The translations under genes were made by a program, and so were the position numbers. The notes beneath the pieces are model-generated. The model had not been told where the DNA came from, did no database searches, and saw only the letters and a program-made list of their open reading frames with translations. Source: UBA10001 sp964349095 (GTDB lineage: Bacteria > Patescibacteriota > Patescibacteriia > Veblenbacterales > UBA10138). From it: a stretch of DNA of 64,000 nt. Of this stretch, positions 1 to 8,127 are shown piece after piece (the first letter of the stretch is position 1; every line of letters begins with the position of its first letter). The stretch lies in assembly GCA_964349095.1 (NCBI GenBank), contig CAYGFD010000001.1:19747-83746 (forward strand), read 5' to 3'.

Positions 1-1
1 T

Positions 2-1168
2 TATGAGTCTTCACGTATTATGAAATTACGTGATAAAGACAGTGTTTTGCACGTACATGTAGCCTATTTACCAACGCCACCAACAGTTGGAGAAATGAAA
101 TCAAAACCAGTACAGACATCAGTGCATATTTTAAATTCCATGGGTATACAGCCAGATTTCTTAATAGCACGGGCTCAAAAACCTTTGGATAAAAAGCGCA
201 GTGAGCGATTAGCTATGTTTTGTAACATGGATAGTGGCGATATTATCTCTAATCCTGATTTGGATTCGGTCTATGATGTGGCACTGAAGTTTGATGAGCA
301 GGATTTTGCTGATAAAATATTAAAACGTTTTCATCAAAAACCGCGTGGCAAGGATTTGAAGGAGTGGCGCGCGTTGGCTGAGACTGTAAAATCTGTTGAG
401 CAAGAGGTTCCGATTGCTATGGTCGGTAAGTATTTTTCTACCGGCGATTATGTTTTATCCGATGTCTATGTTTCCGTGATCGAGTCGTTAAAACACGCCG
501 GCTGGCATAACAACGTTAAACCAAAGTTTTATTGGATTGATTCAGAAAAAATAGAAAGTGAGGGGGCGGCGAAATATTTAGATGGCATGGCTGGTATTGT
601 GGTGCCGGGTGGTTTTGGTAGTAGAGGAATCGAGGGTATTATTCAGGCGGTAACTTATGCCCGAGAGAAAAATATTCCTTATCTTGGTTTGTGTTATGGT
701 ATGCAGTTGGCAACGATCGAGGTCGCGCGTAATTTATCTGGTTTAAAAGACGCTAATTCTGAAGAAATAAATTCAAAGACTAAGCATCCAGTGATCCATA
801 TTATGCCCGAGCAAGAAAAAAAGTTATTATCTAAGGACTATGGGGCGACTATGAGGCTGGGGGCTTGGGATTGTATTATTGAGAAGGGGACTAAAGCCTA
901 TCAAGCATATGGTGAGGTAAAAATATCGGAGCGCCATCGCCATCGTTATGAATTTAATAATGATTATCGTGGGCGTTTGGAAAAAGTTGGGTTAGTTATT
1001 TCTGGGACTTCTCCCGATGGGCATTTGGTAGAAATGGTGGAGCTGAAAAATCATCCATGGTTTGTGGGCGTGCAATTTCACCCAGAGTTCAAGTCTAGAC
1101 CGTTAAGACCCCATCCATTATTTAGGGACTTTATCAGTGCGGCAATAAAAGTGGTGCCAATAACTTAA
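2..1168 (+). CDS. pyrG: CTP synthase, C-terminal part (5' end outside window)
   Basis: Makes CTP from UTP, ATP and glutamine in the cytoplasm. The frame is open from base 2, and the first visible ATG at base 20 lies inside the gene, because the residues before and after it continue the synthetase domain (TKPVQTS-like motif rendered as SKPVQTS, then IQPDFLIAR). The second half is a class I glutamine amidotransferase domain: PGGFGSRG oxyanion strand, catalytic Cys in GLCYGMQ (GICLGMQ is more usual) and the His-Glu pair in QFHPEF. About 150 N-terminal residues are missing compared with the usual length of about 530. A bidirectional terminator follows. Identification is secure. Confidence 0.96.
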   Translation, partial: YESSRIMKLRDKDSVLHVHVAYLPTPPTVGEMKSKPVQTSVHILNSMGIQPDFLIARAQKPLDKKRSERLAMFCNMDSGDIISNPDLDSVYDVALKFDEQDFADKILKRFHQKPRGKDLKEWRALAETVKSVEQEVPIAMVGKYFSTGDYVLSDVYVSVIESLKHAGWHNNVKPKFYWIDSEKIESEGAAKYLDGMAGIVVPGGFGSRGIEGIIQAVTYAREKNIPYLGLCYGMQLATIEVARNLSGLKDANSEEINSKTKHPVIHIMPEQEKKLLSKDYGATMRLGAWDCIIEKGTKAYQAYGEVKISERHRHRYEFNNDYRGRLEKVGLVISGTSPDGHLVEMVELKNHPWFVGVQFHPEFKSRPLRPHPLFRDFISAAIKVVPIT

Positions 1169-1182
1169 TTTACATAAACAAA

Positions 1183-1213
1183 AAACCCTTTCGTAAGCGA
1201 AGGGTTTTTTAGT
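1183..1213. terminator. Bidirectional intrinsic terminator between pyrG and rpmA
   Basis: The arms AAACCCTTTCG and CGAAGGGTTT (one bulged base) form a hairpin with a T-run on the plus side and an A-run before it. It can therefore end both the plus-strand pyrG and the minus-strand rpmA. Confidence 0.85.
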
Positions 1214-1492
1214 TTACTTAGCTGTAATTGAGACTACTCTAGATAACTTCAGTTTACCGGTAAATGACTTACGCCATTTATTACCAAACTTGATTACTCC
1301 AGCCTTAGTGGCAAATAGCGTGTCATCGCTGCCGCGTTTAACGCCCGGACCTGGAAAAAATTTAGTACCCCTTTGCCTAACAATTACCATACCTGCTTTG
1401 GCAACTTGCCCAGCAAATAGTTTAACGCCTAGTCTTTTAGATTGAGATTCGCGGCCTAAACTTGTGGAGCCGCCTGCCTTTGTATGTGCCAT
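1214..1492 (-). CDS. rpmA: Ribosomal protein bL27
   Basis: Large-subunit protein whose N-terminal tail reaches the peptidyl transferase centre. The start MAHTKAGGSTSLGRES and the following GVKLFAGQ and RQRGTKFFPG segments are typical of L27; the length of 92 residues is normal. The protein begins directly with the mature AHTKAGG-type sequence, so there is no cleavable N-terminal extension of the Firmicutes type. No rplU partner is adjacent; the gene stands alone and converges on pyrG. Confidence 0.95.
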   Translation of the reverse strand: MAHTKAGGSTSLGRESQSKRLGVKLFAGQVAKAGMVIVRQRGTKFFPGPGVKRGSDDTLFATKAGVIKFGNKWRKSFTGKLKLSRVVSITAK

Positions 1493-1573
1493 AAATTAGA
1501 ATAAAATAATTGTGCAGTAACTATAGAGAAATTTATCACTCCAGTCAAGCCCTAGGGGTGGTTATTAGTTTCT

Positions 1574-2356
1574 TTGGGTGTTAATATATATTTGAATATG
1601 CCTTTATTTATTACAATTTTAATACTAGTTTTCGGCCTTATTGGTGCCGGTTGCAATAAGGTAGCAGATATTAACCAACCTAATAACGATATTATAAACG
1701 CTAGTATTTCTAATACTAACGCCGATGTTCCAATTGTTAGGGAAGAACCAGTAAAAACTGAGCCGGAAAAAATAGTGGTTAATAATGAACAGACTCACAG
1801 TATAAAAATCATCAGCGTCCCTTTTACTTCTCAGGCGCCATTTGCTAATTGGGATATGCCTTACCAAGAGGCCTGTGAAGAGGCGAGTATGATAATGATT
1901 GAGGATTTTAGTAAAGGCATTAAGAGTCAAAGAATTGAGCCGTCTGAGGCAGATAGTAGGATTTTAGATTTGGTAAAGTGGGAAGAAAATAAAACTTATC
2001 CGATAGATTTAACTGCCCAAGAAGTTGTTCGGGTGTTATTTGAAAGGTTTGGTATAAAAGCCCGTGTCGCACCCTACAGCGCTAATTTAATAAGGCAACA
2101 AATTAATGCCGGTCGTCCGATAATTTTACCAGCGGCCGGTAGATTGCTTGGAAATCCAAATTTTCATCAACCCGGGCCACTGTACCATATGTTAGTTGTA
2201 AAAGGTTACGAGGGCGATGAATTTATTACGAACGATCCAGGTACTCGACGGGGCGAAAATTATCGCTACCATTTCTCGGCCTTTGATAAAGCGGCACATG
2301 ACTGGAACGGGGGAGATGTTGAAAATGGTGAACAAGCTATAATTATCCTAGACTGA
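1574..2356 (+). CDS. Secreted lipoprotein with C39-like cysteine peptidase domain
   Basis: Residues 9-27 form a hydrophobic signal ending in a lipobox (LIGAGC), so the protein is probably a membrane-anchored lipoprotein. After a linker of about 50 residues comes a Peptidase_C39_2-type papain-like fold: the nucleophile Cys in YQEACEEAS, the catalytic His in LYHMLVVKGY and an Asp in ITNDPGTR. It probably cleaves peptides or cell-wall cross-bridges outside the cell; the substrate is unknown. The TTG at 1574 is the earliest start; the ATG at 1598 also leaves the whole signal peptide intact and is equally likely. No Shine-Dalgarno site is visible at either. Confidence 0.8.
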   Translation: MGVNIYLNMPLFITILILVFGLIGAGCNKVADINQPNNDIINASISNTNADVPIVREEPVKTEPEKIVVNNEQTHSIKIISVPFTSQAPFANWDMPYQEACEEASMIMIEDFSKGIKSQRIEPSEADSRILDLVKWEENKTYPIDLTAQEVVRVLFERFGIKARVAPYSANLIRQQINAGRPIILPAAGRLLGNPNFHQPGPLYHMLVVKGYEGDEFITNDPGTRRGENYRYHFSAFDKAAHDWNGGDVENGEQAIIILD

Positions 2357-2362
2357 CTGTAT

Positions 2363-2391
2363 TTGATAATTAATAGAATTTATGTTAAACT
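2363..2391 (+). promoter_or_regulatory. Sigma70-type promoter of the abrB/efflux operon
   Basis: TTGATA, a 17-bp spacer, then TAAACT. It lies 31 bp upstream of the abrB start. A direct repeat of CATACTT follows at about 2407-2420 and could be an operator for the encoded AbrB-type regulator (inference). Confidence 0.6.
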
Positions 2392-2422
2392 TAAGTAAGC
2401 TAAATCATACTTATCATACTTT

Positions 2423-2665
2423 ATGGCAAAAAAAAGAGAACAACATAATATACTGAATGAGGTTTTTTTTGGAAGTACAACCATGGGCTCGCGAGGCCAG
2501 GTGGTTATTCCAGCGGCTGCGCGTCAGTCCTTGAAAATGAAAACCGGTGATAAGTTGATGGTGTTTGGAAAGTTTGGTCAAGTTGTTGGTTTGGTGAAAG
2601 CCGAGGCGATTGATAGTTTTATAAAAAAATTAATGTCACAATTTGGAAAGGTTATAAAAAAATAA
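2423..2665 (+). CDS. AbrB/MazE-type transcriptional regulator
   Basis: An 80-residue protein with the swapped-hairpin AbrB fold: GSRGQVVIPAAARQSLKMKTGD at residues 18-39 is the classic SpoVT/AbrB DNA-binding signature. A short helical tail follows. It is the first gene of a tightly spaced operon (1 bp to the adaptor gene), so it most likely regulates its own efflux operon. A MazE-like antitoxin role is possible by fold, but there is no toxin gene next to it. Confidence 0.82.
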   Translation: MAKKREQHNILNEVFFGSTTMGSRGQVVIPAAARQSLKMKTGDKLMVFGKFGQVVGLVKAEAIDSFIKKLMSQFGKVIKK

Positions 2666-2666
2666 T

Positions 2667-4193
2667 ATGTGGAGAATTATTAAATTAAAAAAAGTTTGGA
2701 TCCCTTTGTTGATCGTTTTGGTTGTAACGGGTTTAATAGTTAATCAGGTTAGAAAAAGTGGTCAGCCAAAATATACTACAGAAAAAGTAGTTAAACAGGA
2801 TTTATCACAAACAGTGTCGGTGACTGGTACTGTTGAGGCAGCCGAGGAAGTTGAATTAAATTTCAAAATTGGTGGGCGTTTGGCTAGTATGCCTGTTAAA
2901 GTTGGCGATTCAGTAGGTCGCGGAGTTTTCTTGGCCTCGCTGGAGGCCAACGATGTGCGAGCCAGTTTGCTATCTGCTGAAGCACAGGTTAAACAGTATC
3001 AGGCTCAGCTAGACAAATTAAAAGCTGGTGCTCAAATTGAAGATGTGGCAGTCTACCAGACGGCCGTTGATACGGCTACTATCAACCTAGCTAATGTAAT
3101 AAAAACTCAGGAGCAAGCGGTTAAAAATGCTTTATCGCAATTAGTGGGCTTAGCAGCAGATGCAGTGCCGGCGAGTGGAAATATATCTACGGCCACCATC
3201 TCAATTTCTGGGGCCTATAATGGATCAGAAACAGGTATATACACAATTAAAATTGATAATAATTCGAGTTTGACTTACTCGGTGTATGGCATAGAAAATA
3301 TCTCTGGTTCAAATGGTAGTCGTTTAACTCCGACACTACTTGGCACCAAGGGTTTAAATATGATTTTTAGTTCAACAGGCACCGTTTCTAATAACGATAT
3401 CTGGACTGTTGCTATACCAAACACCAATCACTCCAGTTATACCACCTATAAAGCGGCCTACGATGCGGCATTGGTTACACAAAAAAAGGAGGTTGCTGCG
3501 GCGGAGCAGGCATTAGCTAAGGCCAAGGCCGAATTAAACTTAAAATTAGCCCCAGCACGATCTTACGATATTACATCAGCCGAAGCGCAATTAGCTTCAG
3601 CCCGGGCTACGCTTCTTAAAGCGCAATCAGATTTACTTGATCGATCTATCATTGCTCCGGTGGCAGGCACGGTCACTAAAATAAATTATCAATTAGGCGA
3701 AACTACTTCAGTAGCTACACCGGTGTTAGTTTTATTGTCCGAGGGTAATTATGAAATCAAGGTTAAAGTACCAGAAGCAGACGTAGCCAAGCTCGCTAAA
3801 GATCAATCAGTTGACATCACGCTTGACGCTTTTGGTTCGAGTCAACATTTTGCGGGACATATTCATTTTATTGATCCGGCTTCAACTGAATTGACCGACG
3901 TCGTTTATTATGAAGTTACAATTTTATTTGATAATTCTGATGAACGTATTAAACCCGGAATGACAGCAAATGTTGATGTTAATACAGGCAGTAAAAGTGA
4001 TATTTTAGTCATACCGTTAAGAGCGGTAAAGTATGACTCAGACTTTAAACCTTTTGTAGAGGTTTTGGTAAACGGAGAACTTGTTACCAAGGAAATCACT
4101 TTAGGTTTAAAGGGTGATGACGGATTGACCGAGGTTGTTAGTGGATTAAGTGAGGGGGAATTAGTTGTTACCTCTAAAGTTAACGGAAAATAA
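2667..4193 (+). CDS. MacA/HlyD-type periplasmic adaptor (membrane fusion) protein
   Basis: 508 residues: an N-terminal transmembrane anchor (about 7-25), a first lipoyl half (VSVTGTVEAAEEVELNF, with GDSVGRG turn), a long coiled-coil hairpin, a second lipoyl half (SIIAPVAGTVTKINYQLGE) and C-terminal beta-barrel and membrane-proximal domains. It would link the ABC transporter encoded downstream to the outside. Between the two hairpin arms (about residues 165-265) is an insert rich in Ser, Thr, Gly and Asn that is not coiled coil; most MacA proteins lack it. The next gene follows within 2 bp. Confidence 0.88.
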   Translation: MWRIIKLKKVWIPLLIVLVVTGLIVNQVRKSGQPKYTTEKVVKQDLSQTVSVTGTVEAAEEVELNFKIGGRLASMPVKVGDSVGRGVFLASLEANDVRASLLSAEAQVKQYQAQLDKLKAGAQIEDVAVYQTAVDTATINLANVIKTQEQAVKNALSQLVGLAADAVPASGNISTATISISGAYNGSETGIYTIKIDNNSSLTYSVYGIENISGSNGSRLTPTLLGTKGLNMIFSSTGTVSNNDIWTVAIPNTNHSSYTTYKAAYDAALVTQKKEVAAAEQALAKAKAELNLKLAPARSYDITSAEAQLASARATLLKAQSDLLDRSIIAPVAGTVTKINYQLGETTSVATPVLVLLSEGNYEIKVKVPEADVAKLAKDQSVDITLDAFGSSQHFAGHIHFIDPASTELTDVVYYEVTILFDNSDERIKPGMTANVDVNTGSKSDILVIPLRAVKYDSDFKPFVEVLVNGELVTKEITLGLKGDDGLTEVVSGLSEGELVVTSKVNGK

Positions 4194-4194
4194 T

Positions 4195-4923
4195 GTGTCA
4201 GATTTAATTAAAGTTGATAATCTTTGTAAACAATACGAAAACGAAGAAGTAATTACTCCGGTACTTAAGGATATTTCTTTCACTATTGCCAGTGGCGAGT
4301 TTGTTTCTATTATGGGTCCATCTGGTTCGGGTAAATCTACTCTCATGCACATCTTGGGGTTTTTGGACAAATTGTCTTCGGGGAAATATATTTTTGACGG
4401 TCAGGATGTAATTGGGTTAAACGACGATCAATTGGCTGAACTAAGGCTCATGAAAGTCGGTTTTATTTTTCAACAATTCAATTTACTTCCAAAAACAACT
4501 GTTTTAGATAATGTTAAGTTACCATTGCTTTATGCTGAAATGCCTGAGGAAGAGCGAGTGAAACGCGCCCGAGAAGCGATTGTGGCGGTTGGGCTAGAAC
4601 ACCGCATGGAATTTTTATCAAACCAGTTATCTGGCGGTGAAAAACAAAGGGTGGCAATCGCTAGATCTCTAGTTAATAATCCATCATTAATTTTTGCTGA
4701 CGAACCGACCGGGAACCTGGATTCAAAGTCCGGCGCACAGATAATGAAGATTTTATACGACCTAAATGAGCAAAAAAAACACACTATTATTTTAGTAACA
4801 CATGAAATGTATACGGCCAATCACGCACGGAGGATACTGCGTTTGAAAGATGGAAAGTTGATTTCCGATGATCGTGTAACAGAAAAGGATAGACAAGAGG
4901 CTCTCAGTGGAGAATTAAAGTAG
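4195..4923 (+). CDS. MacB-type ABC transporter ATP-binding protein
   Basis: ATPase of a MacAB/LolD-like exporter. Walker A GPSGSGKST, Q-loop FIFQQFNLL, signature LSGGEKQRVAIARS, Walker B LIFADEPTGNLD and the switch His in VTHE are all present. I chose GTG at 4195 because it follows the adaptor stop directly and gives the usual family N-terminus (VSDLIKVDNL); the in-frame start at 4165 would overlap the adaptor gene by 29 bp and add unrelated residues. The two permease genes follow. Confidence 0.92.
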   Translation: MSDLIKVDNLCKQYENEEVITPVLKDISFTIASGEFVSIMGPSGSGKSTLMHILGFLDKLSSGKYIFDGQDVIGLNDDQLAELRLMKVGFIFQQFNLLPKTTVLDNVKLPLLYAEMPEEERVKRAREAIVAVGLEHRMEFLSNQLSGGEKQRVAIARSLVNNPSLIFADEPTGNLDSKSGAQIMKILYDLNEQKKHTIILVTHEMYTANHARRILRLKDGKLISDDRVTEKDRQEALSGELK

Positions 4924-4934
4924 GTTTTTCCCAT

Positions 4935-6179
4935 ATGGAAATAAGGGGAATATTAAAATTAGTAACCACAAACTTGCGGGCCAATCGGCTGCGTTCTTTT
5001 CTTACCATGCTGGGGCTTATTATTGGTATTGGCTCTGTCATTTTAATCATTTCAATTGGCGCTGGCGCTCAGTCGCTAATATTGCAACAAGTGAATAGCT
5101 TGGGAAGTGATTTAGTTGGTGTGTTGCCTGGGGCTTCTGATGAAAACGGTCCACCAGCAGCCGTGTTTGGTATTCAAGTGAAGACATTAGTTAACGACGA
5201 TGTTAAGGCGCTGCTTAATGATAGTAGAACTCATCATATTGTGGCCGCGTCGGGGTATGTAAGAGGAAGTGATAAGATGTCTTATCAAAACCGGGACATT
5301 GATAATGGAGCATACATGGGTGTGGAAGCTTCTTATCCAGAAATAGAAAATGTTGAGTTAGAGCGCGGACGGTTTTTTTCACCTGAAGAGGACGCGGGTC
5401 TTGCTCGCGTCGCTGTTATTGGTAGTGAAACTTCTCAGGAATTATTTCAAGGCGATGATCCTTTGGGTCAGAATATTAAAATTGGACGCGAGACCTTTAG
5501 AGTAATCGGAGAGTTAAAAGAGCGTGGTACGGTTGCTTTTACTAACCAGGACAAGATGGTATTCATACCGTTAAACACCGCGCAAAAAATAATGTTAGGA
5601 TGGCGGCACTTGTCATTAATTAGAGCTAAGGTTGATGATTCTACAACTATTGATGAAACACTGGTTTCGATTAAACAAGTACTGCGCGAACAGCACAATA
5701 TTGACTCTGAGCAAGAAGACGATTTTTCTGTTCGGGCGGCGGTACAAGCTCTGGATTTATTAACAAGTATAACTAATGCCTTTAAATTTTTCTTAGCGTC
5801 AATTGCGGCATTATCATTATTGGTTGGCGGAATTGGTATTATGAATATAATGCTGGTAGCGGTTACTGAAAGATTTAGGGAAATAGGATTAAGAAAAGCG
5901 GTTGGAGCTAAACGTCGAGATATTTTGAATCAGTTTTTAATAGAAACATTAATTATTACAGGCGTCGCCTCAATAATCGGAATAATGGGCGGAGCTATCA
6001 TCTCTGGTCTGATCGCTATTATCGCTAACAGCCTTGGTTATGCGTGGTCATTTATTGTTTCGGCCTCGTCTATAATAGTTGCCGTTGGTGTTGGTGGAAT
6101 GATCGGCTTGATTTTTGGTTATTATCCGGCAAAAAGAGCGGCCGAACTTGATCCGGTCGTAACATTGAGATACGAGTAA
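4935..6179 (+). CDS. MacB-like ABC permease (first of two)
   Basis: 414 residues: N-terminal transmembrane helix (about 20-45, LTMLGLIIGIGSVILI), a large extracytoplasmic MacB-type domain (about 50-270), then three C-terminal helices of the FtsX fold. The GIGIMNIMLVAVTERFREIGLRKAVGAKR coupling region is characteristic (first 20 residues of it are diagnostic). MacB permeases act as dimers; here a second, different permease gene follows after 1 bp, so a heterodimer is likely. The substrate cannot be told from sequence. Confidence 0.9.
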   Translation: MEIRGILKLVTTNLRANRLRSFLTMLGLIIGIGSVILIISIGAGAQSLILQQVNSLGSDLVGVLPGASDENGPPAAVFGIQVKTLVNDDVKALLNDSRTHHIVAASGYVRGSDKMSYQNRDIDNGAYMGVEASYPEIENVELERGRFFSPEEDAGLARVAVIGSETSQELFQGDDPLGQNIKIGRETFRVIGELKERGTVAFTNQDKMVFIPLNTAQKIMLGWRHLSLIRAKVDDSTTIDETLVSIKQVLREQHNIDSEQEDDFSVRAAVQALDLLTSITNAFKFFLASIAALSLLVGGIGIMNIMLVAVTERFREIGLRKAVGAKRRDILNQFLIETLIITGVASIIGIMGGAIISGLIAIIANSLGYAWSFIVSASSIIVAVGVGGMIGLIFGYYPAKRAAELDPVVTLRYE

Positions 6180-6180
6180 T

Positions 6181-7431
6181 ATGAATTTAAGAAATTACGC
6201 CACTTTAGCATATGATAATTTTAAAAGGCATCGCGCACGATCACTGCTTACAGGTCTTGGTATTGTAATTGGGATTGCCGCCGTAATCATAGTTATTTCG
6301 GCAGGTCAGGGCGTAAAAGGCTTTTTAGTTGCTCAGCTAGAATCTTTTGGCTCTAATTTATTGCAAATTGAAACCAAGATTCCATCAATGGGTAGTCAGT
6401 CTGATGAAGCGCAGGCGCGAGGTTTTGGGCAGGTAGTTACCACTCTGACGCTTGATGATATGATGGCCATAAGAAAACATCCAAATATTGTAAACAACTA
6501 TGCCGGGCAGGTTGGTCAGGAAGTGGTTCAGGGGCCGGGTACAAAAAAAACCGTCAGCTTATTTGGTTCCACCGCGACTGTGCAGGACATAGATACTGCC
6601 AGGGTAGAGAAGGGGAGATTTTTCACTGATGAAGAGGATCAATCATTAGCGCGCGTAGCTGTATTGGGTAGTAAGGTTGCCAACGATTTATTTGGCAACA
6701 CTGAACCAGTAGGGCAATTCGTGAAAATAGATCAAAAAAGTTTTAAAGTAATTGGCGTCATGGCGCCTCGTGGAGCGGCGTTATTTTTTGATTATGACGT
6801 TTATGTTTATCTACCAATCCGCACGATGCAAAAACAATTACTCGGAATAGATTATGTAAGTTTTATTTCCAACCAGTATCGCGATAATACTAAACTAAAA
6901 TCAACGATTGATGATCTAACCTATTTATTACGCGAACGGCACAATATACCTTTAGATGAACCGGATAAAGATGACTTTGTTATTAGTTCTAATGAAGACG
7001 TCATGGCTATTTTTGATACCATCATTGGTGGCTTTACATTACTGCTAGTGGCGCTGGCGGCTATTTCCTTAATTGTCGGTGGCGTCGGTATTATGAATAT
7101 TATGTACGTTTCTGTTTTGGAAAGAACTTTTGAGATTGGTTTAAGAAAAGCAGTCGGCGCAAAAAGGCGGGAAATTTTGAGACAATTTTTGGCTGAGGCT
7201 ATTTTTACAACTGGGCTGGGTGGTATCACAGGAATTATTGTGGGCGCGGCTATTGCTTATTTAATATCTTTAGCTGCCGGTTTTCTAGGTTTTGCGTGGA
7301 CATTTTCAGTGCCCATCTATTCGGTGGTTTTAGCAGTAGGTTTTTCAGTGGGTACGGGATTAGTATTTGGTATTTACCCAGCACGTCAGGCCGCTGATTT
7401 AAACCCCATCGACGCTTTAAGACGAGAATAG
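6181..7431 (+). CDS. MacB-like ABC permease (second of two)
   Basis: 416 residues with the same arrangement as the preceding permease: helix 1 near residues 20-45, extracytoplasmic domain, three FtsX-type helices, and the GVGIMNIMYVSVLERTFEIG coupling segment. It is similar to but clearly diverged from its neighbour, so the pair looks like an old tandem duplication forming a heterodimeric exporter with the single ATPase upstream. It is the last gene of the abrB-led operon. Confidence 0.9.
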   Translation: MNLRNYATLAYDNFKRHRARSLLTGLGIVIGIAAVIIVISAGQGVKGFLVAQLESFGSNLLQIETKIPSMGSQSDEAQARGFGQVVTTLTLDDMMAIRKHPNIVNNYAGQVGQEVVQGPGTKKTVSLFGSTATVQDIDTARVEKGRFFTDEEDQSLARVAVLGSKVANDLFGNTEPVGQFVKIDQKSFKVIGVMAPRGAALFFDYDVYVYLPIRTMQKQLLGIDYVSFISNQYRDNTKLKSTIDDLTYLLRERHNIPLDEPDKDDFVISSNEDVMAIFDTIIGGFTLLLVALAAISLIVGGVGIMNIMYVSVLERTFEIGLRKAVGAKRREILRQFLAEAIFTTGLGGITGIIVGAAIAYLISLAAGFLGFAWTFSVPIYSVVLAVGFSVGTGLVFGIYPARQAADLNPIDALRRE

Positions 7432-7466
7432 ATAGATGTCTGAGTGCCGAGAGGGGTTTTTTGTAT

Positions 7467-7495
7467 TGACAAAGAGGATAAAAAAAGGTATATTG
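7467..7495 (+). promoter_or_regulatory. Promoter of stand-alone gene A
   Basis: TTGACA, 17 bp, TATATT: a near-consensus sigma70 promoter lying just beyond the efflux operon. The predicted leader is about 50-55 nt and ends in an AGGAGA ribosome binding site. Confidence 0.82.
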
Positions 7496-7553
7496 ATTTG
7501 AAAATACAACACAAATAACGCTCATCATATCAATAATTATAGGAGACATCACA

Positions 7554-7988
7554 TTGATTGACATAAAAATTCGGTCGTTCATTGACGCAATTTGCGGCCC
7601 GCATTACTGGCCATCTTACTTCGAGCACGTGCGTGTCCCGCAGGAGCGCTGGAATGATCTCGCCAAGTCAATTCATGGCGACATTACGGCTGAGGATATC
7701 TCTCCGGAAGTGCAGACGGCTCTGTTCAGCTACCTCTGCGAGGATCACGCCCCAGTTCAGGGGTCAAGGCCGGAATTCAAGTTCGCCGAGGAAAAGGCCC
7801 GCCAGTTTGGCATGAAGCAGCTCCAGGTAGCTGAATTCTGCCAGGTGGTGGACAGGATGCGTGTACGATACACGCACATTCTTCAGGGATTCCGCTCGGA
7901 AACACCCGCACCGAATTCGGCTGAAGCAGCTAAGTGCGTTTCCTCCTACATGGCCTCTCAGGGCATCATCATCGATCTGGCAGCCTAA
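7554..7988 (+). CDS. Stand-alone small gene A, unknown cytoplasmic protein
   Basis: 144 residues; I do not recognise it. It has no signal peptide or membrane segment, is mildly acidic and rich in Glu, Gln, Phe and His, and is probably helical. The start is TTG at 7554, decided by the Shine-Dalgarno AGGAGA eight bases upstream. The DNA is visibly GC-richer than its surroundings (36 of 60 bases are G/C in 7621-7680, against 27 of 60 in 7201-7260 and in 8161-8220), with many C/G-ending codons. It has its own promoter and terminator and sits between the efflux operon and hrcA, which suggests a separately acquired unit. Confidence 0.75.
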   Translation: MIDIKIRSFIDAICGPHYWPSYFEHVRVPQERWNDLAKSIHGDITAEDISPEVQTALFSYLCEDHAPVQGSRPEFKFAEEKARQFGMKQLQVAEFCQVVDRMRVRYTHILQGFRSETPAPNSAEAAKCVSSYMASQGIIIDLAA

Positions 7989-8010
7989 TATCAGGCCGCC
8001 AAGCTCCTTT

Positions 8011-8046
8011 AAGACGGGAAGCTAGTAAAGCAACCCGTCTTTTTTA
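8011..8046 (+). terminator. Intrinsic terminator of gene A
   Basis: AAGACGGG pairs with CCCGTCTT across a 15-base loop, followed by a T-run. Confidence 0.85.
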
Positions 8047-8056
8047 TTTAAAGCTC

Positions 8057-8085
8057 TTGACAGGCTTTTCAGTGTATTTTAAACT
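8057..8085 (+). promoter_or_regulatory. Promoter of hrcA-grpE
   Basis: TTGACA, 17 bp, TAAACT, with the CIRCE operator starting 5 bp downstream of the -10 box, so HrcA bound there would overlap the transcription start. Confidence 0.8.
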
Positions 8086-8089
8086 GAAA

Positions 8090-8116
8090 TTAGCACTCTA
8101 ACAATGAGAGTGCTAA
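8090..8116 (+). promoter_or_regulatory. CIRCE operator for HrcA
   Basis: TTAGCACTC, nine bases, GAGTGCTAA: an exact match to the CIRCE consensus. It lies between the promoter and hrcA, giving autoregulation of hrcA-grpE. I see no second CIRCE copy upstream of dnaK, dnaJ or hsp20. Confidence 0.97.
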
Positions 8117-8127
8117 TAGGTAAAATT

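Noticed and set aside
4165..4194. Longer start of the MacB-type ATPase
   Set aside because: It would overlap the adaptor gene by 29 bp and add ten residues unlike the family; GTG 4195 directly follows the stop.
7250..7582. Minus-strand frame of 110 codons across the end of the efflux operon
   Set aside because: It is antisense to the FtsX helices and to the promoter of gene A, and has no start signals.
8104..8127. Upstream ATG extending HrcA by eight residues
   Set aside because: This ATG lies inside the CIRCE operator and has no ribosome binding site; the ATGs at 8128 and 8131 give the normal HrcA start.
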